Positions 27,701 to 35,455 of a stretch of DNA of 64,000 nt are shown here, piece by piece. The stretch lies in the NCBI RefSeq assembly GCF_003202755.1, contig NZ_QGLK01000004.1:124001-188000 (forward strand), in the 5' to 3' direction. The notes beneath the pieces were generated by a model, which was given only the letters and a program-made list of their open reading frames with translations, was not told where the DNA came from and searched no databases. Positions within the stretch are counted from its first letter, which is position 1, and every line of letters starts with the position of its first letter. Position numbers and translations under genes: made by a program. This DNA is from Bifidobacterium asteroides. Its GTDB lineage: Bacteria; Actinomycetota; Actinomycetes; Actinomycetales; Bifidobacteriaceae.

Positions 27701-27837
27701 TAGGTCAGGTCATGCTCGACCGTGATCACCGCCGCCACAGCATCCTCAACATGAGGACTGGCGGCAGGTGAACATTCGTTCATGACTGCAGAGAGGACCT
27801 GCCGAACATCCTGGACTTGAGGCGCGACGAAACTCAT
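24706..27837 (-). CDS. Large membrane glycosyltransferase, family 2
   Basis: A 1043-residue protein. The N-terminal 300 residues are a GT-A domain: VAAVITVEHDLTYLPDTLRALL, LWLLHDDCRPMDKHCLDKL as the DxD-type site, and a QADDLCRRI motif. Membrane helices follow (LLVWLWRVLAALWFMAV, then a block of about ten between 400 and 770), then an outside domain (about 830-1010) and a last helix near the C-terminus. MSFVAPQVQ at 27837 is used as the start. It overlaps the DUF5719 gene and lies 57 nt after whiB2 on the same strand. It probably builds or exports a cell-wall polysaccharide; the sugar is unknown. Confidence 0.85.
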   Translation of the reverse strand: MSFVAPQVQDVRQVLSAVMNECSPAASPHVEDAVAAVITVEHDLTYLPDTLRALLRQSLLPRILVIADCSGATVEPLYAQFPVDGSARVEVQVVRARGASSFGDAVGKALGYARLPGRIRALWLLHDDCRPMDKHCLDKLVDTWHSNPTASLLGAKQYDWQGEGLRDVGRYAYHHRTVSLVVDSEPDQEQYDARQDVFAVSLAGALVPMQTMKDLGGPGAWASTFGQADDLCRRICLSGGRVVVVPSVRMAHASARMNGLRDRNGRPVQPDRPLDASMGPILARERYLLTDFALPWWLLVWLWRVLAALWFMAVDLIGKRPYRALCRLCAPWRILARPAALLTMRRRLTSACHGGPRRLDVLQANGQQIRQWRQRRQAFHDQQEHPMLSHLALAHLRQQFLRRLAWASGMTIAVLVALVATHWPLCRSIFSGGAIHAPFLPSSGADWSQLLAAATTSWSWAGGVGQPAVPAPFLLVLLPFALLTGGHVAQAMALMLLTEMGLAALSFWALAGVVTRSNPIRVLLGLLWACLAFALGIVDGLQLPMLTVMAFMPAAFAFVFKAVGLYQTEAPVHPKASVQQAALASVCFLPVLAAEPQLMLAIIPLFIMAICLVPAHRIMLLLMPLPSVLSLMPTLVNSLHHANQGLWKQIFADLMVPSADLTGKPRTGSLGELLARLLGMDVSALWPVRWRPELWRPATLACCLLAVALLAFVALVVPRVLRAARILWITVLLGLILALVSQAVCTGLDQTGPVAGSVLPGMMMAFMGLLTCLGLLAGRAVRPFSPLAPGHDDGEADRPPLPPAQSSSTSTVAVDGDGRVLRLLLGLVLALVTVGVAVVGLAAPVGGPLSADGRQLPAVAVDYLDKDPSHRVLVLTSPSHGRVAYTGLHTTRGELIDASPALRAQRVNGRKMAGEDVLSHAAAALMANADSKAVAAVTDLGFGGIYVPVDRSGAAGLGSTPNDDLVSNITASDGAQQVVANVQGAYFRLSSQSGKDVGVDMTGVSQAEASTWRRVWLWTLGLVLLGYCLVALPRPGYFGGEQL

Positions 27838-27894
27838 GCGTTCCAGTCTACGCAATCCAGGTCACCGGAGCCTCGCTCGGGCACTTGCGGCGAT

Positions 27895-28212
27895 TCAGAC
27901 CTGACGCTGCGCGCGCATCCTCTTCTTGTAACGGCGGCGCTCCCGTTCACTCATGCCGCCCCAGATGCCAAAGCGCTCGTCGTGTTCGACCGCCCAGTCC
28001 AAGCATTGCTTCCGGACCGTGCAGTCGGCGCAAACCCGTTTAGCCTCCTGAGTGGAGCCTCCCTTGCCTGGGAAGAATGCTTCCGGGTCGGTCTGTGCAC
28101 AGAGCGCCTCGCTTCGCCAGGATGGTCCGATGTTGACTTCGAACCATTGCATTAGCGGCGTCAGCCTGTTTTTAGTTGTACTGCTGTATCGAGTGTCTAT
28201 AAAACCACTCAT
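27895..28212 (-). CDS. WhiB2-type iron-sulfur regulator
   Basis: A 105-residue WhiB protein that should hold a 4Fe-4S cluster and bind the sigma factor region 4. The four cysteines are in ALCAQTDPEAFF, VCADC and KQCLDWA; the GIWGGMSERERRRYKKR turn and basic tail are typical of WhiB2/WhmD, the essential division and septation regulator. ATG 28212 with GGGGGGTCGCT upstream is preferred; a shorter ATG at 28152 has no ribosome-binding site. A palindrome lies about 20 nt upstream. The divergent neighbour is an LCP gene, in line with a cell-wall and division role. Confidence 0.92.
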   Translation of the reverse strand: MSGFIDTRYSSTTKNRLTPLMQWFEVNIGPSWRSEALCAQTDPEAFFPGKGGSTQEAKRVCADCTVRKQCLDWAVEHDERFGIWGGMSERERRRYKKRMRAQRQV

Positions 28213-28230
28213 AGCGACCCCCCAGTCCCT

Positions 28231-28246
28231 AGTGTGTTTACACACT
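28231..28246. promoter_or_regulatory. Palindrome in the whiB2 promoter region
   Basis: AGTGTGTTTACACACT is a near-perfect palindrome 19-34 nt upstream of whiB2, next to the minus-strand -10-like TGTAATAAA. It may be an operator. No regulator can be named. Confidence 0.4.
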
Positions 28247-28457
28247 TTTATTACAGCCGCTACGGAGGTCTTCTGTCAACCCCTAAATGACTGCAAGCGC
28301 AACTGAGCAACACGTCGAGGAGGCCGTATCGCCCGAAGAGGAGCTGCGGATGGGGGTCAGACTATACTGTGACTGGTTCAAGCACGCGTCACCGCCATCC
28401 CGGTTCTTCCCGCCGGAATGACCCCTACAGCGACAGCCGATGAGGAAGGCATAACCA

Positions 28458-29942
28458 TTGACGTCCCCAACCAGAAAGATGGGTCTGCCCAACATCAAGG
28501 CGGGCAGGAACGGCAAGCCCCAGCACAGCGACGGGTTCCGCAGCAGCCACTCCCTGCGTACGGGCATCTGTCTGGCCCTCACCTTCGTTCTTTGCTTCCT
28601 TGCCTCAACGGTGGCAGCCTTCTGGACCGACATCAACGGGCATATGCACGTGCTCGAACCCATCAACCTGACCCAAGCGCACAAGGCCCCGGAAGACATC
28701 TACAAGGGCAAAACCCTAAATGTTCTGGTGCTGGGCCAGGACACACGCGACGGCAAGGGCAATTCCGAAGTGGGCGGCAGCGGGGATGGTCTGGAGGAGA
28801 ACCACCAGTCTGACACGGCCATGGTGGTCCAGATCGCCGCCAACCGCTCCTATGTGAACGTGGTCTCCATCCCCAGGGACTCCATCGTGAATGCGCCGGC
28901 CTGCGTCACCAGCAATGGCAAGACCATCCCAGCCCGACGCCACGTAATGTTCAACTCCATTTTCGCTGAGGGCTACAACCAAGGAGGCGACGCGAACTCA
29001 GCCGCCAGCTGCTCCCTGGCTGCGGTACGGTCCCTGACCGGCCTTGACATCCAGCAGTTCGTGGTGGCCGACTTCAATGGATTCAAATCCATCATCGACG
29101 CCCTGGGCGGGGTTGATGTGTGCATCCCTAAGGACACCTGGGACGGCTACACCGGCATCAATCTGAAGCGCGGGCTGCACCACCTGGACGGGACCCAGGC
29201 CACTGAGTACGCCCGCATGCGACATGGGACCGGCGCCGACGGATCGGACATCATGCGCACCACCCGCCAGCAGTACCTGATCAAGAGCCTGGTTAACGAG
29301 GCAAAGACCGTTGATATTTATTCCGACCTGCCCAAGGCCTACCGCCTTGCCACCACATCCATGTCGACCCTACAGCTGAGCGAAGGCCTGGGCAGCTTCC
29401 AGACATTGCTAGGCCTGGGCAACTCGCTCAAGCATATAGACACCGCGCACATCTACGCCCGGACCATACCTGTCGAGGAATGGTCCCAAGACAGAAACCG
29501 GGTGGTATGGACCGAGCAGGCCGAAACCATCTGGCACCTGCTGCGTCAGGGCAAGCCACTAACTCAGGCCAATGAGGAAGCCGAGTCAGCATCTTCGTCG
29601 CGCACCTCATCATCAGACACATCTTCGTCAGACACTCAAGCGAACAACGAGCAGAAGCCCCAAGACACCCAAAGTGCGCGGGACAATACTCAAACCCCTA
29701 GCAAGAGCTCTGTAAGTGGGGCCGCCACCCAGACTCCATCTGCCTCCGCCAGCGCTCTGCCTGAGCCGGATCCACGCACGGGACTGATCACCATGCCCGA
29801 CAAGACTCTGATCGATCCAAGCACAGGTGGAATCGTGGATCCGAACGACGGGACCATCAAGGATGCGAACACCGGGCAATACATTGGCATGGCCGATCGC
29901 TACCTGTTCGCCACAGTCTGTGCGGTTCCGGCGCAGAGATAG
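28458..29942 (+). CDS. LytR-CpsA-Psr (LCP) family wall-polymer ligase
   Basis: A 494-residue membrane-anchored enzyme of the family that links anionic polymers to peptidoglycan. An N-terminal basic region and one membrane helix (about 37-57) are followed by the LCP domain from LNVLVLGQDTRDG through VNVVSIPRDSIV, ALGGVDVCIPKDTWD and TEYARMRHG. A Ser/Thr-rich linker and a short conserved tail (about 375-494) complete it. The start is TTG 28458 with GAGGAAGG about 8 nt upstream; ATG 28479 is an alternative. It is divergent from whiB2 and followed by a second LCP gene. Confidence 0.88.
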   Translation: MTSPTRKMGLPNIKAGRNGKPQHSDGFRSSHSLRTGICLALTFVLCFLASTVAAFWTDINGHMHVLEPINLTQAHKAPEDIYKGKTLNVLVLGQDTRDGKGNSEVGGSGDGLEENHQSDTAMVVQIAANRSYVNVVSIPRDSIVNAPACVTSNGKTIPARRHVMFNSIFAEGYNQGGDANSAASCSLAAVRSLTGLDIQQFVVADFNGFKSIIDALGGVDVCIPKDTWDGYTGINLKRGLHHLDGTQATEYARMRHGTGADGSDIMRTTRQQYLIKSLVNEAKTVDIYSDLPKAYRLATTSMSTLQLSEGLGSFQTLLGLGNSLKHIDTAHIYARTIPVEEWSQDRNRVVWTEQAETIWHLLRQGKPLTQANEEAESASSSRTSSSDTSSSDTQANNEQKPQDTQSARDNTQTPSKSSVSGAATQTPSASASALPEPDPRTGLITMPDKTLIDPSTGGIVDPNDGTIKDANTGQYIGMADRYLFATVCAVPAQR

Positions 29943-30015
29943 CCGATAGACCCACTTGGGTCGTTCAGGCATGCTATTGCTTGCCTAGTCGGTCAAAGCT
30001 ATGGAGGTCGAAGGC

Positions 30016-31269
30016 ATGCAGACTGGAACAGACCAAGGCGGACAGGAACAGGAGCCACCCAGCTTCATGCCCTCCAGGCATCGTCGTCCTGAAGCCGCCC
30101 CTAGCGCTCCTGCATCCCCGGCTAGACGCAGCGGCAGGCAGCAGGAGCTTCCTACTTTCTCGCCCTCCTCAGGGACCAGCACGACCCGAACAGCCAGACG
30201 CACCAGCGGCTCCTCACGGACCACACGCAGGCCAGTGGCCCAGGCTGCTCCCAGCGGGAATGGCTGGGGCAATGGCAGCAACCGAAGCAATCGTGGCATG
30301 CTGTCCGGTGCTGCCCTAACCCGCAGGCATCCAGTGCGCAGGTTCGTAGCCATACTGCTCCTGGTCATCCTGCTTGCCCTGGTCGTACTGGCGGGCTGCG
30401 GATGGTTCTGGATCAATGCCAAGCTCACTCATGAGCAAATGCTGACGGACGCCCCAGGTTCAGGGGCCACCACCTGGCTGCTGCTGGGGTCAGACCAGCG
30501 TGACGGCTCCCCGGGAGCCGGCCAGGACACCAGCATCACCGGTTTCCGGACCGACACCATTCTGGTGCTGACCAAGCCCAAGCAAGGAGCTGCTTCCCTG
30601 ATTTCCGTCCCCCGCGACTCTCTGGTCAAACAGGATGGGAAATACATGAAGATCAACGCCGTGGCATACACATCGGGCTACCCCTCCCTGACCAGCCAGA
30701 TAGAGGACATCACAGGCCATAAGGTCGACCATGTTGCTCTGATCCGCTTCGGGGGTCTCAGCAAGGTAGTCGATGCCATAGGTGGCATTAACCTCTGCTA
30801 TGACGCGGACGTTAATGACCCACAATCCGGCATGGTCTGGTCCAAGGGCTGCCATCAGGCCGATGGCGGCATGGCCTTGGCTTTCACTCGCATGCGTTAC
30901 TCGGACCCCAAGGGTGACTTCGGGCGGGCAGAGCGGCAGCGTCAGACCATTTCGGCCATCACCTCCAAGGTCCTGCAACCTTCGATCTTGCTCAATCCCC
31001 CCGCAGCTGGCAAGGTCCTTTCGGCTGGCTTGGATTCCTTGATCGTGGATGAGCGAACCAACGCCATAGACCTGGTGCGCATGCTTTTGGCCTTCCGCAG
31101 CGCCAGTGGTGGAAAGGGCATCACCGGAAGCCTGTATTGGACAAACCCCAACTACTACCCAAACTGGCGCGTCGGTTCCACCGTGCTGCTAGACCAGGCC
31201 CGCAACACTGACCTGTTTGAACAGCTGGTCCAGGGCAGTCACGCTCCCGGCACCGTAGGCGGCATCTGA
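30016..31269 (+). CDS. Second LytR-CpsA-Psr (LCP) family protein
   Basis: A 417-residue LCP protein. A long disordered, basic and Ser/Pro-rich cytoplasmic head (about 1-105) precedes one membrane helix (FVAILLLVILLALVVLAGC) and the LCP domain with TTWLLLGSDQRDG, ASLISVPRDSLVK, AIGGINLCYD, ALAFTRMRYSDPKGDFGRAERQRQ. ATG 30016 follows GGAGGTCGAAGGC and is preferred over ATG 30001. It lies 73 nt after the first LCP gene in the same direction. Two tandem LCP enzymes suggest division of labour over different polymers; which ones is not visible. Confidence 0.88.
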   Translation: MQTGTDQGGQEQEPPSFMPSRHRRPEAAPSAPASPARRSGRQQELPTFSPSSGTSTTRTARRTSGSSRTTRRPVAQAAPSGNGWGNGSNRSNRGMLSGAALTRRHPVRRFVAILLLVILLALVVLAGCGWFWINAKLTHEQMLTDAPGSGATTWLLLGSDQRDGSPGAGQDTSITGFRTDTILVLTKPKQGAASLISVPRDSLVKQDGKYMKINAVAYTSGYPSLTSQIEDITGHKVDHVALIRFGGLSKVVDAIGGINLCYDADVNDPQSGMVWSKGCHQADGGMALAFTRMRYSDPKGDFGRAERQRQTISAITSKVLQPSILLNPPAAGKVLSAGLDSLIVDERTNAIDLVRMLLAFRSASGGKGITGSLYWTNPNYYPNWRVGSTVLLDQARNTDLFEQLVQGSHAPGTVGGI

Positions 31270-31376
31270 CAGCAACATCCGACAGGTGTTTCTCGAGTCC
31301 TTTCAGACCCATCCATATTCGACCACATGCCAGATTCGCCTTTGCAATCAGCAGCAGGATCTTTCATGCTGAAAGC

Positions 31377-33332
31377 ATGACCAAAGCCCCTTCACTCACA
31401 GCTGCACCCCCCGCAGGGGTGAAGGTCGGCCCAGAGACCTTGAACGAGACTGAGAATGACCATCCGCACCCTGCCAACAAGGGCAGAACACAGGTCTTTC
31501 TGACCCTTGTTGCACAGACGGCTCCGGTTCTGGCACAGGCGGGCATGATCTGGTACGTGGTCGCCCAGGGCCGTTGGATGCTGCTTCTCTTCTTGCTGCC
31601 CAGCCTGACGGGCACTCTGGCCATGGTGCTTTTAAGCCTGCTGCGAGCGCATCGTCAGCCACCGTCCGCTTCACCGGCCCGAGCGCAAGTGGAATACAAC
31701 ACAGCATCGGGTCGTGCATTCCCATCGACGACCACAGAGGACCAAATCCGCCAGGAGATGACCCAGTTGGCATCCTACCCAGGCCCTCAGCTGGAGTCCC
31801 GGCTCTTGGGATCAGGGGCTTCGGGAGCACATGGCCAGCTTTGGCAGAGCATCGTCCACACCTGGCTTGCCGCATCAGGTTCTACAGCCCCGGCAGTCAT
31901 CGGTATCCGTCCTGATCACAGTCCGCTGGTCATCGATCTACCCAGCGACGGACCCCACGCCCTGGTAGCAGGCACCACCGGATCAGGCAAATCGGTCTTC
32001 CTGCAGACCTGGTGTCTGGCCTTGGCCGCCAGTCAGCCGCCGGACCGCCTCAATCTGGTCCTGTTGGACTTCAAGGGCGGTGCCGGGTTCGGTCTGCTGG
32101 CACGACTGCCTCACACCGTGGGCTGCGTGACCAATCTGGATCTGGACCGGGCCGTGCGCGCGCTGAACGGTCTTCAGCGGGAGTTGGAGCGACGTCAGCG
32201 CCTGGTTGCCGGAGCAGGAGTGGAGAATACTGCCCTTATGGCTGACCCACCGGCACGACTGGTGGTGGTTATTGACGAGTTCCAGGCCCTGCGCCAACTT
32301 CTGCCTGACTATCTGGACAGGCTGACCTCGCTGGCCTCCCAGGGCAGGTCTCTGGGTATGAATCTGGTGGCCTGCACCCAGCAGACCATGGGACAGGTCA
32401 GCGCTCAGATGCGGGCCAATATGAACCTAGGCATCTGCCTGCGAGTGCGGGACCCCCTGCAGTCCAGGGAGCTGCTGGGCTCCTCCTGCGCCACGGCAAT
32501 CGACCCAGCCTGTCCAGGTCAGGGCTTTCTGGAGCGGGGACGGGGTCCACAAGCCTTCCGCACCTGCCCAGCAGCTGACCCGCAGGCCCTGATAGACCAG
32601 ATCATCAAGGCCAGTCGCTTCTGCGGCAGCCGACCGCCTGCACCGCTCTTCTCGCCTCCCCTGCCTGAACACGATCCAGCCTACGGACAGATCCTCTGGC
32701 AGTCAGGATGGCCCCTGATACCTCTGGGACGCATCGACGACGGGGTCCTGCTCCACCTCTATCGCCTGCCGCTTAAAGGTCATACGGCCCTGATCGGAAC
32801 TCGAGGCCGTGGCAAGAGCAACCTGCTGGCCCTGCTGGCTCGTTCCCTGCTACCCCTGATGAAGCCGGAAGCCCGGCCAGAGTCAAGCTTCGATCTGCGC
32901 ATAACGCGGCGAACAGGCCACGGCTACAGCAGCAGGGACTTTACAGGTACAGTGCCAGCACCGCCTCATAGTCGTCAGAATAGCAAGCGTCGGCTGGTCT
33001 GGATTCTTGACGATGCCCAGGATCTGCTGGATCCCCTCAGTCGGGATCCTCTGGCCCCGCTGCTGCAGGAGGCTCTGGGACAGGAGGGAACCAGCGTGGT
33101 CCTGGCTGTGGATACGACCAGCGCTCTGCGCAGACTGGAGCGTTTCAGCCGTCGTCTGGTGTTCCCCTGTGGCGAACGGGGGGCCGATCTGGCAGCTGGC
33201 ATCCCTGCCGATCAGCTTGCCACCCTATCCTCCCGAGCCGGCACCATTCCTGGACGGTGTCTGGTTCTGGAGGCAGGTCTCGCCATTCCGCTACAGGTGT
33301 TCTCTTTAGCCGTAAAACAAACGGACCCTTGA
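31377..33332 (+). CDS. EccC/FtsK-SpoIIIE-like ATPase, orphan
   Basis: A 651-residue membrane ATPase. Two N-terminal helices lie at about 40-62 and 66-90. The first FtsK-type domain has Walker A GTTGSGKS (199-206), LLDFKGGAGFGLLARLPH and Walker B VVVIDEF (296-302). A second, more divergent domain has GTRGRGKS (474-481) and WILDDAQD near 545. The helix pair plus tandem FtsK domains recalls EccC/EssC of type VII secretion rather than the chromosome pump FtsK, which has one motor and a gamma domain. It is shorter than EccC, and no WXG100 or other ESX gene is near. It lies between the LCP genes and whiB1. Confidence 0.8.
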   Translation: MTKAPSLTAAPPAGVKVGPETLNETENDHPHPANKGRTQVFLTLVAQTAPVLAQAGMIWYVVAQGRWMLLLFLLPSLTGTLAMVLLSLLRAHRQPPSASPARAQVEYNTASGRAFPSTTTEDQIRQEMTQLASYPGPQLESRLLGSGASGAHGQLWQSIVHTWLAASGSTAPAVIGIRPDHSPLVIDLPSDGPHALVAGTTGSGKSVFLQTWCLALAASQPPDRLNLVLLDFKGGAGFGLLARLPHTVGCVTNLDLDRAVRALNGLQRELERRQRLVAGAGVENTALMADPPARLVVVIDEFQALRQLLPDYLDRLTSLASQGRSLGMNLVACTQQTMGQVSAQMRANMNLGICLRVRDPLQSRELLGSSCATAIDPACPGQGFLERGRGPQAFRTCPAADPQALIDQIIKASRFCGSRPPAPLFSPPLPEHDPAYGQILWQSGWPLIPLGRIDDGVLLHLYRLPLKGHTALIGTRGRGKSNLLALLARSLLPLMKPEARPESSFDLRITRRTGHGYSSRDFTGTVPAPPHSRQNSKRRLVWILDDAQDLLDPLSRDPLAPLLQEALGQEGTSVVLAVDTTSALRRLERFSRRLVFPCGERGADLAAGIPADQLATLSSRAGTIPGRCLVLEAGLAIPLQVFSLAVKQTDP

Positions 33333-33409
33333 AAAAAGTCACTCATCGTGCTTATCTTGCTTAGGGTAGTGATAAAGCACCGATAAAAACTTCTTGGAGG
33401 CTTAGGTAG

Positions 33410-33688
33410 ATGAGTAATGCGTTTGATTGGCGCGCCAAGGCTGCTTGCCGTGATAAGGACCCTGAGCTGTTCTTCCCCGTTGGCAACACAGGTGCAGCCT
33501 ATCAGCAGATCGAGGAGGCCAAGGCCGTGTGCCGGACCTGCAAGGTCATTGACGCCTGTCTGAAGTGCGCGCTGGACACCAATCAGGATTACGGCGTCTG
33601 GGGTGGACTGAGCGAGGACGAACGCAGGGCTCTGAAGCGCCGGGCCATGCGTGCGCGCAGGTCCCAGGCCATGCAGATGCAGTCCTGA
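33410..33688 (+). CDS. whiB1: WhiB1-type iron-sulfur regulator
   Basis: A 92-residue WhiB protein beginning MSNAFDWRAKAACRD. Cluster cysteines are in AACRDKDPELFFP, VCRTC and DACLKCA (the last Cys is extra), followed by GVWGGLSEDERRALKRR. This closely follows WhiB1, the NO-sensing, sigma-binding regulator of mycobacteria. The ribosome-binding site GGAGG lies somewhat far upstream, with AGGTAG immediately before the ATG. The gene ends in a strong terminator shared with convergent pdtaS. The whiB1-pdtaS pairing is, as I recall, the order of Rv3219-Rv3220c. Confidence 0.93.
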   Translation: MSNAFDWRAKAACRDKDPELFFPVGNTGAAYQQIEEAKAVCRTCKVIDACLKCALDTNQDYGVWGGLSEDERRALKRRAMRARRSQAMQMQS

Positions 33689-33705
33689 CTTTTTCCGATT
33701 GCGTC

Positions 33706-33750
33706 AAATAGAGAGGGGCGACGGCTTGATGCCGTCGCCCCTCTCTATTT
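33706..33750. terminator. Strong bidirectional terminator
   Basis: A perfect 20-bp stem (33706-33725 with 33731-33750) around a 5-nt loop TTGAT; the GC core is GAGAGGGGCGACGGC and the ends are AAATA and TATTT, giving a T-rich exit on both strands. It ends whiB1 and pdtaS. Confidence 0.95.
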
Positions 33751-33799
33751 CTGAAGAACACCCTTCACTACAGGATTCCGAGCTACAAGGTTCAGGACA

Positions 33800-35287
33800 T
33801 CACACGTCCTGGGCCACGCGCAGCTTAATGTTGATGACCACCCGGGTGCCACCATCCCGACGAGGCTCCCACTTGACCGTGCCGCCAAAGTCGTTGGTGA
33901 CGAAGGTGTTGATGATCTGCGTGCCCAGCCCAGACCCGGTGGAACGAGCCTGTCCCTGATCTGACTCGGTGCTGTAGCCGTTGCCGTCATCCTCGACCAC
34001 CACATTGAGGTTGTTGCCGCCCCGGCCTACCGATATGGTGATATGCCCCTCGTCACGGCCCTCAAAACCGTGTTCGACAGCGTTGTTGACCAGCTCGGTC
34101 AGCACCAGGGACAGGGGTGTTGCATCCTGGGCGGGCATCATCCCGAACTTGCCTACATAGGAGATGGTGATGTGCTGGTCGCTGGTGGTAGCCAAGTCCA
34201 CGCTCATCTTCAGCAGGTTGGCAATCACTTTGTCGAAGTCCACAATCTCGTCGGCGGTTTGGCTGAGGCCCTCGTGAACCACGGCTATGGTCTGGACGCG
34301 GCGCTGGGCCTCCTCTAGCTCCTTGCGGACCTCGTCGGACTTGGTGCGCCTGGCCTGCAGCCGCAGCAGGGCTGACACTGCCTGAAGGTTGTTCTTGACC
34401 CGGTGATGAATCTCAGAGATGGTGGCATCCTTGGTCTGAAGCTCCTTCTCCCGGCGACGGAGCTCGGTCACGTCCCGGCAGAGAACGATGGCGCCCGTCC
34501 TGCCTTGCTTGCCATACAGGGGCAGGGAACGCATGGAGACAGCCGACCCGTTGGCATCTAGCTCCGAGTCCACAGCCGCCTTGCCCGACAAGACCAACGG
34601 CAGAGAGTCGGGAACGGGATCGTTCTCCTTAAGCAGGGAGGTGCCGATCTCGCTTAGGTACTGGCCAATCATGGTCTCCACTGAGCCCAGCCGGCGGAAG
34701 CAGCTGATGGCGTTGGGTGAGGCGTAACGCACTACGCCACTTGCCGTCAGCACAAAGAAACCGTCGGCCACCCTGGCGTTGTGCCGCTGGTTGAGCACCG
34801 AATCCGCGTAGGGGAACTCGCCGCGGGTGATCATCTCGAAGAGTTCTTTGCCCGCGTTGATGCTCTCGCTCTCGTAACGGCCGTTGGACTCGCGCGTGGC
34901 CATGTTGGTTTCGCGGACCACCAGGCCCAGGGTTTTGCCCTGGTGACGGATAGGGGCATAGACATCGCAGACCGTGGCGCGGCCGATGGTCCGCAACTTG
35001 GTGGATCTTAGCACCCCCTTGGACTGCATGGCCGCCTCCAGCTCCTCGCTGCGATCAGACGGGAAATGCTCTCCGACCACGTCTTCGGTGCGCAGAGACA
35101 TGACCGTAGAGGGTCGGCACTGCTCGGCCACAGTGAACTCCCCCTCGCCGGTGCGCAGCAGAAGCAGCAAGTCGGCAAAGCTTAGATCGGCGATGACCTG
35201 CCAGTCGGCCACCAGGTGGTGGAGCCACTCGCGGTCCTCCTCATTGCAGTCGTCGCAGGATGCCAGAATCTCGGAAAAATCAGCCAT
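33800..35287 (-). CDS. pdtaS: Soluble sensor histidine kinase (PdtaS type)
   Basis: A 495-residue cytoplasmic kinase. An N-terminal GAF-like sensor (about 1-150) and a PAS domain (about 175-285, with DGFFVLTASGVVRYASPNAI) precede a HisKA_2 dimerisation helix carrying the phospho-His in ISEIHHRVKNNLQAVSALL. The ATPase domain has LTELVNNAVEHGF and DDGNGY. No membrane helix is present. ATG 35287 (MADFSEIL) with GGAGGGC is the start. This HWE/HisKA_2 type pairs with ANTAR regulators, so the PdtaR protein encoded at 3953-4600 is its likely partner. It is convergent with whiB1. Confidence 0.93.
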   Translation of the reverse strand: MADFSEILASCDDCNEEDREWLHHLVADWQVIADLSFADLLLLLRTGEGEFTVAEQCRPSTVMSLRTEDVVGEHFPSDRSEELEAAMQSKGVLRSTKLRTIGRATVCDVYAPIRHQGKTLGLVVRETNMATRESNGRYESESINAGKELFEMITRGEFPYADSVLNQRHNARVADGFFVLTASGVVRYASPNAISCFRRLGSVETMIGQYLSEIGTSLLKENDPVPDSLPLVLSGKAAVDSELDANGSAVSMRSLPLYGKQGRTGAIVLCRDVTELRRREKELQTKDATISEIHHRVKNNLQAVSALLRLQARRTKSDEVRKELEEAQRRVQTIAVVHEGLSQTADEIVDFDKVIANLLKMSVDLATTSDQHITISYVGKFGMMPAQDATPLSLVLTELVNNAVEHGFEGRDEGHITISVGRGGNNLNVVVEDDGNGYSTESDQGQARSTGSGLGTQIINTFVTNDFGGTVKWEPRRDGGTRVVINIKLRVAQDV

Positions 35288-35455
35288 GCCCTCCATCATA
35301 CAAAGGGCCCGCGGAAGCAGACAGGCGGGTCATGCCCAAGGCGATGATGACATGCACGTCCAATACACAGGTCTGGGGTAGGGTAGTTCACGGATGTTTC
35401 GCCCCAGCTACCGGACCCTACAGGCCCGGACCAGTCAAGGGGCCAAGGGAGGGCC

